Source: Turnera subulata
Lineage: Eukaryota > Streptophyta > Magnoliopsida > Malpighiales > Passifloraceae
Reading direction: 5' to 3'
Assembly: GCA_028386065.3 (NCBI GenBank)
Contig: JAKUCV010002183.1
Coordinates: 69,440-133,439 of the forward strand
Length of the DNA: 64,000 bases
The position numbers and the translations under genes were made by a program. A model generated the notes under the pieces. That model was not told the DNA's origin, did not search any database, and worked only from the letters and a program-made list of their open reading frames with translations. Within the stretch, counting starts at the first letter, position 1, and each line of letters begins with the position of its first letter. Shown here in pieces: positions 33,597 to 43,773 of the stretch.

Positions 33597-33859
33597 ATTA
33601 AGTAGTGCCCCTTTGATAAGATAACCCAGCGGGAATGTAGAGGGGAAAAAAAGCAAACAAGCAAAGATTAGAATTTGGAGCGGGAACATAATTTTTAGTT
33701 GGAGGGAAATGTAAAACACTCAAAGCTAAAAGAAAGAAACTGTTGTGCAATCGGTTCTTCCGAATTTGGAAACAGAACCCAAGAAATGTTCGGTTAATAT
33801 TAACCGAAATATAGCATTGTATAGTTAGGTTAATATTAACCGAATTATCACATCCTAAC
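33597..33859. repeat. Duplicated BED-gene upstream segment, copy 1
   Basis: Identical to 43511-43773 except for a few bases, at an offset of 9914 bp. It covers the likely 5' UTR and promoter of the BED gene. It contains two palindromes built on CGGTTAATATTAACCG (starting about 33789 and 33825, 36 bp apart); the second has one mismatch here and is perfect in the other copy. Confidence 0.9.
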
Positions 33860-34969
33860 TGTAACGCCCGGATTTTTCGTAATTTAATTTAAGGAATTTT
33901 TGAAATTTTTATTCCAATTTTTACCCTCAAGGTTTTTCCAGGTTTTTGGTCAAGGAAATTAAATTATTTTCCTTGGAAAATATTCATTTCATTTTGGAGT
34001 CGTTCCTTGATCGGGTTTCGTTAGGTATGTATATTACCGGTGTGAAAGGCGTGTTGTTGAACCTAAAACTACGTCGTTTTGGTAAAGGAAAAGAAAGAAA
34101 AGAAATAAAACCTAACCTAAGGGTTGGTCAACTAGGCGGGTTGACCACGCCAACCAGACAACACGACGTCGTTGGCTGGCAGGGTCAAACCCTAAGTGCT
34201 TTTGTTCTCTTTTCTTCTTTTCTTTTCTTCTCCTCTTCTCTTTCCTTCCACCGGTGCCACTACTCTCTCTCTCCCACGATTTCATGCGGAACTACCTCCC
34301 CAAATCGTGGTGCTAATCGATGTTTGTTACCGTTCAATTCTTTTCCCTTCCTTACCTTTTCTCCTTCTTCCTTTCATCTTTTAAACCCCGAGTTACCTCC
34401 TCTTGTTTTCTCTTTCGAGCCACCATCACCACCTCTCTTCTTCTCACATAACCCCGCCGCCGTTCCCTCCTTCATCACGTCGCGCCACCGCCGTCTGCAC
34501 AACGAAGACGCGGGACTGGGTCTGGACGAGATGAGGGGGCCTGTGCGAGGAGCCGTTGCCGCGATCGTCGCCGTGCTTGGTAAGCTCCGTTGCCTCCTTT
34601 GTTCTCTTTCCTTTCATTTTTTTCTTCGTGGGTTGACGTCTGTGCGGTTGTTGTTGCCGGCGTTGTGCGTGTGGGTGGTTGTTGTTGTGGTTTGATAATG
34701 GCGGTGGGTGTGCTGTCTTGTTAGTGTTCGGTGGTGGTGGATTCAGCCGGATTGGGGTTTGTCGCGGGGGTTGTCTTGGGCAGGAAAGACCCAGTTTTGT
34801 ACAGTGTTCTCGTTTCTTTTTCGGTAAGGATGCTAAGCTTTTCCTTTCTCCAAATTGTTTTGATGTTGTGGGGAGTGTGTAGCTGAATTGTTGCTGCATG
34901 TATTTGAGTTTGTCTACCATCAGAGATCCTGTGGCTCGGATTTTTGTGTTGTTCGTCGGTTTCAGGCAG

Positions 34970-35980
34970 TGATACGGCAACAGCCCTGGAATCCACCAGT
35001 TCCACCTCCGTAACTATCTGTTCGTCCCGATCGTCAATCTCAATCAAACTCGCCGGGTAAGTCTCCTACACCTTCTAATCTCTGCACCGGATTAGACAAC
35101 AAAGAAGTACAAACACAACAAAGGATTTTAGCAATTCTATTCTTTACCTCCTAGACTCAATTAAGGAATAGGCAACAAAGGGATTAGAATCACAAGGAAT
35201 TGAATAAACGCCACAAGCAAGAAACTTGATAAGTAAACTCAAACCCTAATATAAAACTAAGAGAATCCACTCTCGATCACGATTGAATCCACAATCAAAG
35301 AAAACCTCAAAGGGCAATTTTATTAACTCAAATCATCATATTGTAATATAAAGACAACCCAAAGATCCCTATTTATACTAGTTAGGTCGGCAACCCTACT
35401 CCAAAAACAACTCAAATTTGATTCCTAACCTAACTACCCAAGTCGGCCACACAAGTCCAAGTTGGACTAGGTTTTGACTTTTTTTCTAATCCATTATTAT
35501 AATGGACTCTAATTAAAACCCAACAAATAAAAACCAATTAACTGAACTAAAGCCCACAAATAATAACCCAAATATAGTCCAAGACGAAATTAAAGACCCA
35601 ACAAATAATAAAACCCAACTAAAAACACTTTAGCCCAAATAATAAAAACTAAACCGAATTTCCAGACAGAATCTGTCTGTCGACTTCAAGCGCCTTTTAA
35701 TAACGAAAAACGGACGATTCAGCTTCTAGGCTCAACATAAAAGTTGTAGATCTTAGTCTTATCTTTCCATAGAGTCCAAGATCGCAGCAATCCGAGTTAT
35801 AGAGCTCGAGATATGAATTTATTCCCGATACTACACGATCCAGGAATTTCTGCACGCGTTCTTTGCGTCCTTCGCTTTGATGTCCAACTCTTCCTGAAAT
35901 TCTTGTGAAACCGATGCTCCTCTTTGATGCCTCTAAAGATAATTTTGCCATATCCAATCATGCCTAGGTGATTTGCATCA
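34970..35980 (-). repeat. LTR of element E (downstream LTR on minus strand)
   Basis: 1011 bp, same length as the partner at 37955-38965. TGATACGG on the left, TTTGCATCA on the right. Confidence 0.94.
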
Positions 35981-36515
35981 TTCCCTCCCTCCTCAAAGCG
36001 ATTCGTCCTCGAATCGATACCTACAAAATCAATAGGAGAAAATTCAGCAACATCAAAAATAGTATGAACATTATACTCACCTTGTGAACCAATCTTAATG
36101 CGCAGAGGACCAAGCTTGAGGAACCTAGCTTCTCCTCCCGGTTCAAGCATAACACAATTAGCACTCTTTTGTTCATCTCTAAAGATTAACTCAGAAGCAT
36201 GCATAACAAGTAATTTATATGGATGATAATTAATGAAACAAGCATTTAAATTACTTATCATGTTGTCCAATTTAGGCATTAAAGTCATAGAAAAGGAACT
36301 TAAAACCTGATGCTCCCTTTTGATTGTACTCGGCGCCCTATATATAGATCCATCTTCTTCTAGGACCGACATTCCTTTAGGACAAGCAACTTTAGGAACC
36401 TGCAAAAGAAACACATCACATCTAGAAAGACAAGGGTTAATATTAGCTTTAAACCAAGCCTCTTTGTACAAGAGTACAAACAAACTCTTCTTTTCCTCAT
36501 ATTCAACCCTCACAT
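35981..36515 (-). pseudogene. Pol tail remnant of element E
   Basis: An open minus-strand frame (runs from 36513 into the LTR) includes KLGPLRIKIGSQGEYNVHTI, FDVAEFSPIDF and SRTNRFEEGGNDANH; the latter resembles the C-terminal end of the Ty3 polyprotein (DLRTNPFEEGG type). It sits directly after the protease fragment because the enzyme domains in between are missing. No catalytic residues of pol remain. Confidence 0.7.
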
Positions 36516-36577
36516 CTCTCTCATTTGAGCCTTTTAAAATAATTTCTTTTGAGGCTTCTTTTATCTCTTTTCTTCTC

Positions 36578-37039
36578 TCACTCTCGGCTTATATCATATT
36601 GCCATGGTCTCCCAAGCAATATATGGCATGTATCCATAGGCACAACATCACACAACACTTGGTCAAAATACCGGCCAATGGAAAAAGAAACAAGGACTTG
36701 TTTGGTTACCTCAATTGCTCCCATGTCACTCGTCCTTTGTAGCCGATAGGGTCTAGGATGCTCCAAACATTCCAATCCTAAACTTTCCACGATATATGTG
36801 CTTGCCATATTGGTGTGGCTTCCCCCATCAATGATCATGCTATGTGCCTTGTCACTAATCAAACATCTAGTTTGAAAAAGATTCTCCCTCTGCTCAACTC
36901 CATCTTCCTTGACTTGAGTATCAAGCACATGCCTATTCATCCGATCAATCGCCTCTTTAAACGACATATCCAATCGTTGGAGCATCTCCAGAAAATCCGC
37001 CATAGTAGCAGGCCTATCATCATCACTAGAACCATCCAT
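36578..37039 (-). pseudogene. Gag N-terminus fused to protease, element E
   Basis: ATG at 37039, 153 codons. The first 60 residues (MDGSSDDDRPATMADFLEML...) read as a gag start; then NLFQTRCLISDKAHSMIIDG and GSHTNMASTYIVESLGLECL give a retropepsin-like fold with active site I-I-D-G-G-S, and DTCHILLGRPWQYD is the second conserved block. Capsid and zinc knuckle are deleted, so the fusion is the product of an internal deletion. It is open to its end; whether it is made is unknown. Confidence 0.78.
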
Positions 37040-37690
37040 GATGTATCACCTGCAAGAAAGTGTTAGTAGAAAAATATTTTCTCACCACTCCCTCACGTGT
37101 TTACTCTCTTGAATTGTTCTCTTGTGTTTGCACTCAATGGCAATAGATGTAACACTCAGCCTTTTACAACTCTTGATTCTGCTTCAATTTTATATGTTAG
37201 GTTCAAATAAACAAAATCAAGCAACCAACCAGCAACAATTAATTCAAGGAATTAAGGAAACCTAAAGAAAGAAAGATAGGATATCAATTCTAGAGGCAAT
37301 TTCGACTCCATGAAAGAAAAGAGTGATCATACACAAGAACAACAATATGTATGTGAAAGATTATTTGTACAATTGAGCAATTATGTAACAACAATCACCC
37401 AACACAATAGAAAGCTCAAATCGAACTCAACAAAGAAATAATCCGGCAGAAATCTTCCCCTGCAGAAATCGATTCCAAAACAGCAAATAATCCAACTTCT
37501 CATTGTTTTCAATCAATCAATTCACAAATAACAATCAACCAATGAAATTCCCTGCAAGAAACACTTGATAATCTTGCAATCCAAGGCCACAATTCCAATT
37601 CCAACAACAAAAACCAAGTCGACTTTTCTCTTTTCTTTTTTTATAATATGTCGACAATCACAAAGACTTTTTTTTGTTTTTGTTTTTTTG

Positions 37691-37775
37691 GTGAACAGTA
37701 ATGTCGATGAACAGTAATCGGTGAATAGTGATGATGTACAGTACTCGGTAAACAGTAACTGTGAACAGTAACTCT
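37691..37775 (-). repeat. GAACAGTAA-type short tandem motif in leader of element E
   Basis: Plus-strand reading gives GTGAACAGTAA, GATGAACAGTAA, GTGAATAGTGA, GTACAGTA, GTAAACAGTAA and GTGAACAGTAA at intervals of about 13-16 bp. It lies in the roughly 0.9-kb untranslated leader between primer site and gag. Confidence 0.6.
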
Positions 37776-37954
37776 GCACTTTTATTTTTTTTTTAATAAA
37801 TCTTGTCGACAGCAAGCAACACACAATCGACAAACTTTTTTTTTTTATATATAAATCGACAATAACAAAACAAGAATTGAAAGGCCACGAACGAAATTAA
37901 AACACAACACAAAAGGATATGATTGATTGAAACCTCAGCTCCGCTACCAAAAGA

Positions 37955-38965
37955 TGATACGGCAACAGCCCTGGAATCCACCAGTTCCACCTCCGTAACT
38001 ATCTGTTCGTCCCGATCGTCAATCTCAATCAAACTCGCCGGGTAAGTCTCCTTCACCTTCTAATCTCTGCACCGGATTAGACAACAAAGAAGTACAAACA
38101 CAACAAAGGATTTTAGCAATTCTATTCTTTACCTCCTAGACTCAATTAAGGAATAGGCAACAAAGGGATTAGAATCACAAGGAATTGAATAAACGCCACA
38201 AGCAAGAAACTTGATAAGTAAACTCAAACCCTAATATAAAACTAAGAGAATCCACTCTCGATCACGACTGAATCCACAATCAAAGAAAACCTCAAAGGGC
38301 AATTTTATTAACTCAAATCATCATATTGTAATATAAAGACAACCCAAAGACCCCTATTTATACTAGTTAGGTCGGCAACCCTACTCCAAAAACAACTCAA
38401 ATTTGATTCTTAACCTAACTACCCAAGTCGGCCACACAAGTCCAAGTTGGACTAGGTTTTGACTTTTTTTCTAATCCATTATTATAATGGACTCTAATTA
38501 AAACCCAACAAATAAAAAGCAATTAACTGAACTAAAGCCCACAAATAATAACCCAAATATAGTCCAAGACGAAATTAAAGACCCAACAAATAATAAAACC
38601 CAACTAAAAACACTTTAGCCCAAATAATAAAAACTAAACCGAATTTCCGGACAGAATCTGTCTGTCGACTTCAAGCGCCTTTTAGTAAAGCAAAACGGAC
38701 GATTCAGCTTCTGGGCTCAACATAAAAGTTGTAGATCTTCGTCTTACCTTTCCAGAGAGTCCACGATCGCAGCAATCCGAGTTGTAGAGCGCGAGATATG
38801 AATTTATTCCCGATACTACACGATCCAGAAATTTCTGCACGCGTTCTTTGCGTCCTTCGCTTTGATGTCCAACTCTTCCTGAAATTCTTGTGAAACCGAT
38901 GCTCCTCTTTGATGCCTCTAAAGATAATTTTGCCATATCCAATCATGCCTAGGTGATTTGCATCA
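37955..38965 (-). repeat. LTR of element E (upstream LTR on minus strand)
   Basis: 1011 bp, colinear with 34970-35980, differing by scattered substitutions. Followed by the target duplication GGCAG. Confidence 0.94.
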
Positions 38966-39598
38966 GGCAGTGTCCCTCCAGGACAACAGAGTTGGGTATA
39001 TTTCCGGTAGGGATTTCCAAACCTGATTTCTTTCTTTATTTTTTTCGTTTGGTGTTTGAGGTTTGTGATGTTGAATGGACGATGTTGGAGTTATGGCCGA
39101 GTAGTTGTTGTCGTGGTTTGGCTTTCGGTGAACTGTCCGGCAAGTGTGACCGGAATCCGGCGAGTAACTTTTCGGCAAGGCTCTGGTGCTGTTCCGGCAG
39201 GATAGAATTTCTTGTCGGCATTACATGGATACGTTGAGGCGGAATGATGCTTCGGCTTCCGAGACAGTTGATATGGCCCAGGTTGGCTGATCGTGGGTCA
39301 GGAACACTTTCAGGTAACTGTGCCTACTTTCCTTTGGATTGGATCCATAGTCGGCATGCATATTTGTGAAGTTTGATTATCATTTATATTATCTTTTGCT
39401 GCAGCTCTTTGTGAGATTATTGCTTAGACATGACCCTGTCGTGTTGTCTTACTTACTCGGTGGTGTTGCCGGTTGTGGTTATTGTTCATGATAAGATGTT
39501 TTATGATGATTTTTTGTGTCCCGGGGTTAATATGGGTAGCTTGGTCCTTTCATATTTTATTTATATTTTTATTAACAAATTGGGATACGGGCATTTCA

Positions 39599-42500
39599 TC
39601 TTGGTAGCGGAGCAGGCTTTAGGTCCTTGGTGATAAGTGTCTTGAAAAAAAAAATTGCTTTCCAGTGCATTAGCCTGCTCCTTGTTTGTTGTCTTTTAAA
39701 ATGAAGAAAAAAAATATTTCTACACGCATATGCATTCATGTAGGAGTCGTTATGGATCCGATAGGCCAGTACTTAAATGCTAAGGGTCGGAATGACCCGG
39801 AAATAAGGTTTTTGACTTCGTTTTCGATGACGGTTTTAAGTGGAAAACCCACTGTTTTATTAGAATCCAAGTGAACTCTTAGGCTTTAGTTTGCAACTCT
39901 TTCGGTTAAGGTTCGGAAACGCTTGCTCGATTGACTGGCGTGGTCAGTGAATCTTTGTGTTGGTTGCAATGGTGCAATCACTCGATGTTCGAGGCAGAGT
40001 TATCACTCTTCAAGCCTAGACATTCGGGTGTTGAGTCGTTGCGATGTTATCTTTCCATGTTGAACAATCAAAGCTTAGTGTTGATGAGTTGTATTACCCT
40101 GTTTGGGTAGCGTGATGATGTTATTTTGTGGGTGTATATCATCCAGTATCGGAATCGGATTACGAGATGTCTTATGCGGCTGCTATGCCATTGTGGTTTT
40201 TATCCCCAAAAAGATGCTTTTATGACTATTGAGGTCTCTAGCGATGTTGTTGTTGATCGAGCTTGTCGAGGTATGTCGATGGTGTTGTTGATTAGTTGTT
40301 TTATCTTTGTTCTTATTGAGTTGGACTAAGTTGGGTTCAATGTGATACCAGACTTGGATTGGATATCCAGACACCAGTCAATGGGGGATTGTCGAGCCAA
40401 GGAAATGTTCATGTTTTCCTTCTTTTAGGGTGATGTTTGGTTTTGCAGGGAGCGATGAGCTTTGTCGTCTTGTTACATCTCAGTTATCCAGGCTTTCAGG
40501 ATGATCCGAGAGGATGATAGGTTTTCTCTTGCTGGTGTGATTGATTCCACGATACCAGTGACAGGTTTAGAGAATATCCCATTGGTGCGGGAGTTTTTTA
40601 ATGTTATTCTTGATGATTACCAGGGTTGCCTCCAGAACGAGAGGTGGGGTGTTTGGTGGACTTGGTACCGAGAGTTATCTTAGTTTCATATCACCCTAAA
40701 GAAAGGCTCCGATTGAGCTTCAGGAACTGAAGAAACAACTTGAGAAGTTGTTGGATTAAGGTTTTATAAAACCGATCATCTCGTTAAGAGGTGCATCGAT
40801 TCTATTCGTCAGGGAAAGGACGATAGTGGCGCGTGTGCATTATCTAAGGATGGTTGAACAAGTATTCTTTGCCAGAATCGATGTCTCGTTCGGTCAGTGG
40901 CAGGGTGCCTCAGTGTGCTCAAAGGGTGATTTGCCATCCAGTTACCATCAGGCCAAGAATACAGAGGAGAGCATATCGAAGACTGCAATCTGCACTTAGT
41001 ATGCTCATTTTGAGGTTGTTGTTACAGGCGGGTTGACAAATGCTCCTGTAGTTACATATGTGATGCATGGGTTGTTTCATGAATTCTTGGACCGGTTTGT
41101 GGTCATAATTGTTGATGATATTCCGGTCTACTTGAGGAGTAAGGCCGAGCATGAGGAGCATTTGGAACTGGTGTTCAAAGGGCCAGAGAACAATAGTTGT
41201 ATGCCAAGCTCAACAAGTGTGAGTTTTGGATGGATGAATTGTTTCTCGATCACTTGGTAGTTGGAGGTGGCTTTAAAGTGCACCTACCTTTTCGGTACTC
41301 ATTCTAGAAAAACTCCAAAGTTAAACGTGCTTGACTTGGAGCAATTCTAGGATGGGTGACCTCCTGGGAAGTTTTCCCTGGAAACGTGCGAGTGAGGACA
41401 AAGCATGTTGGAAGGGTCCCGTGTTTGGTCTGTAGTGGCAGTCGACAAGCCGGGACCTGATCAAAGTAAAAGTGGTTATGGAATGAATACCACTGAAAAA
41501 TGTATCCGAGGTACGAAGTTTGTTGGACTTGTCGGCTATTTCTCGAGGTTTATTGCTGGTTTTCGTTATAGCGGGTTTGTCGAGGAAGTTTGTGCCTTTG
41601 TGGGATGACCGTTGCTAGTAGAGTTTTGGGTAGTCGAAGAGTCGTTTGGATACTACAACAGTGTTGGCTGATCCCAGACCCGGTGCGGAGTACACGGTGG
41701 TTAGATATGTTTCAAGTTGGGTTTGGGATGTGTTTGACGTAGAAGGGTCGGGGTATTACTTTTGCCTTTAGGCAATTGGGAATCCATGAGGAAAATTATC
41801 CGACCTATGTTCTAGAGTTGGCTGTCGTAGTTGTAGATGCTTTAAGCTGGTAAAGGGTTGCTTCTATAGTGGAGGATCCAGTTCCCTATGCTTGCTTTCT
41901 GTGGGGAAACTGAGACCTTTGGATGCACAGTTACAGGCAGATGCCATCGGGACATGGCTAGCTAGTTTGGGCATCTGACCGACCTTGTGAGACAAGATCG
42001 TAGAGTCGTAGTCCGGTGACCCTCATCTAGCAGAGTTGCGAGATAAGGCTTTCGGTGGAGAGAGTTCTAGAGCCCATATCCGGGAGGATGGCGCTTGATA
42101 GCCGATGATCAGTTTTGTGTTCTCGAGGTTGATGATCTGACGCGATGGATCATGGATAAAGCGTATAATGCGCCATATGCTATGCAGTCGGGTAGCACCA
42201 GGAGTTACTATTGGTGGCCCGGTAGTAAGGAAGATGTTGCGAAATTAGTGGTTCGTTGCATGACTTGTCAGCAGGTGGAAGCCGAGCATCAGGCTCATGT
42301 GGGCAAGTTGAGTTCTTTGACTATTCTACAGTAGATATAGGAAAATATCACTATGGACTTTGTGATTGGGTTAATGAGGACTCGAGGTCGACATGATGCC
42401 AGTTGGGTCATTCTCGACAGTTGACCAGGTTAGGTCTTTTCCTATACGTTATAACGGATGGAGATCCGTGGTTTACTTTCCATTTTTGGAAAGGTTGCAG

Positions 42501-43337
42501 TCAGCTTTGGGTACTAGTATTGTTGTTCATTCGCAGACCGATGAACAGTCGGAGTGTTCCTTTATGGCACTCGACGAGATGCTTTGAGCTGGTGTGTTTA
42601 CATCAATAATACTTTGGTATTAGTAGTTATCCCTGGCGGAGTTGTTCACAACAACGGTTACCATTCCAGTTTTGGCGTGGCGCCTTACGAGGCTTTGTAC
42701 AAGCAGAAATGTCGTTGTCTGATCTATCAGGAGGAGATAGGTCTGAGTCGGACGATTGGTTCGGACCTGGTCCAGGGGATAGTAGATCAGATCGAAGTGG
42801 TCAAGCAGTGCGTGGTAGCTGTTTAGCACTGGCAGCAGGGTTTTGCGGATATGCATCATCGGGAGGTGAAATACAGTGTAGGTGACGGGACATTCCTCCA
42901 TGTTGCTCCCTGGATAGGTGTTATCCGGCTTAGGAGGTAGGGCGGGTTGTGCCCTTGTTTTTATTGATCTATATGTGATCAGTGAGCGGGTTGATCCGCT
43001 GGTATATTGTTGACTTTTCGGAGGATCTGTCTCGCGTACACGATGTATTCCAGGTCTCGATGGTGAGTCGTTATTGGTCTGATATGTGTCATGTCATATT
43101 CCCGACAAAGGTGGAGGATTCTGATGATCTAACCTGTGTTGAGGGGCCGGTGGAGATTCTGGCTCGGAAAGTACGACAGTTAACGAGTCGTACCATTCTT
43201 ATGGTTTTGGTTAGATGGGGCATACTCTGGATGAGGTTACTTAGAGGTTGAGTCCTATATGGAGAGCAGTGTTCACATCTTTTCTGTCTCTTATCTCGAA
43301 ATTTCGAGGACGAAATTTAATTTAAGTGGGGTAGAAC
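39599..43337 (+). pseudogene. Degenerate internal region of Ty3 element B
   Basis: The primer site TTGGTAGCGGAGCAGG follows the LTR. Gag is reduced to about 0.7 kb (ATG near 39752, MDPIGQYLNAKGRND). Protease and early pol remnants (LDWISRHQS, AFRMIRED), reverse-transcriptase remnants at about 40600-41230 ([19 protein letters not shown], the catalytic pair still legible), zinc finger and integrase at 42095-42830 (AYNAPYAMQSGS, CMTCQQVE, MDFVIGL, YHSSFGVAPYEALYKQKC), and tail/chromodomain remnants at 42980-43250. Many stops and indels in every domain; alignment with element A is clear throughout. Purine-rich AAGTGGGGTAGAAC precedes the next LTR at 43338. Dead for mobility. Confidence 0.88.
41306..41385 (+). 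repeat. 5S rRNA-derived sequence (Cassandra TRIM or SINE3-like fragment)
   Basis: AACTCCAAAGTTAAACGTGC (A-box region of 5S rRNA with few changes), then CTAGGATGGGTGACCTCC and TGGGAAGT, which is the 5S C-box. The middle (CTTGACTTGGAGCAATT) is diverged. The following GTGCGAGTGAGGACAAAGCA resembles the region after the 5S segment in Cassandra TRIM LTRs (from memory). It interrupts the reverse-transcriptase region of element B; the full insert is about 41260-41490. Not a functional 5S gene: no normal 5' half or terminator. Confidence 0.75.
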
Positions 43338-43513
43338 TGTAAGGCCCGGATTTTTCATAATTTAATTTAAGAAATTTTTGGAATTTTTAATCTAATTTTT
43401 ATCCTCGAGGTTTTTTTGGGTTTTTGGTCAAGGAAATTAAATTATTTTCCTTGGAAAATATTCATTTCATTTTGGAGTCGTTCCTTGATTGGGTTTCGTT
43501 AGGTATGTATATT
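43338..43513 (+). repeat. Truncated 3' LTR of element B (first 176 bp)
   Basis: TGTAAGGCCCGG follows the purine tract, and the LTR runs to GGTATGTATATTA. It then switches, at a shared ATTA, to a copy of 33597 onward. More diverged from the 5' LTR of B than LTR copy C is. Confidence 0.9.
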
Positions 43514-43773
43514 AAGTAGTGCCCCTTTGATAAGATAACCCAGCGGGAATGTAGAGGGGAAAAAAAGCAAACAAACAAAGATTAGAATTTGGAGCGGGAA
43601 CATAATTTTTAGTTGGAGGGAAATGTAAAACACTCAAAGCTAAAAGAAAGAAACTGTTGTGCAATCGGTTCTTCCGAATTTGGAAACAGAACCCAAGAAA
43701 TGTTCGGTTAATATTAACCGAAATATAGCATTGTATAGTTCGGTTAATATTAACCGAATTATCACATCCTAAC
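43511..43773. repeat. Duplicated BED-gene upstream segment, copy 2
   Basis: Copy of 33597-33859, placed between the truncated LTR and LTR copy C. It keeps both CGGTTAATATTAACCG palindromes intact. No BED coding sequence accompanies it. Confidence 0.9.

Larger units (their letters stand above)
34970..38965 (-). mobile_element. Compact non-autonomous Ty3-like element E (about 4.0 kb)
   Basis: Complete LTR element on the minus strand with two 1011-bp LTRs (34970-35980 and 37955-38965), TG...CA ends and a perfect GGCAG target duplication (34965-34969 and 38966-38970). On the minus strand the primer site TTTGGTAGCGGAGC lies next to 37955 and the purine tract TTTGAGGAGGGAGGGAA next to 35980. The internal region is only about 2 kb: a gag start fused to protease, then the pol tail; reverse transcriptase, RNase H and integrase are absent. 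The LTRs differ at roughly 1.5-2% of sites, so insertion is fairly recent. Confidence 0.94.
33860..39598 (+). repeat. 5' LTR of Ty3 element B, split by element E
   Basis: Starts TGTAACGCCCGG; continues to 34969, is interrupted by element E plus its target duplication (34970-38970), and resumes to GGGCATTTCA at 39598. Without the insert it is about 1738 bp and aligns end to end with LTR copy C (43774-45517). A long ORF at 33946-34695 is LTR sequence with no domain. It shares the TGTAACGCCC start and the ACGTCGTTTTGG block with element A. Confidence 0.92.

Noticed and set aside
33946..34695. 249-codon ORF, and the related ORFs at 43887-44551
   Set aside because: Lies wholly inside LTR sequence, has no domain, and the equivalent stretch in LTR copy C is broken.
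41306..41385. Functional 5S rRNA gene
   Set aside because: Only part of the 5S sequence is legible, its middle is diverged and there is no proper start or terminator; better read as an element-derived fragment.
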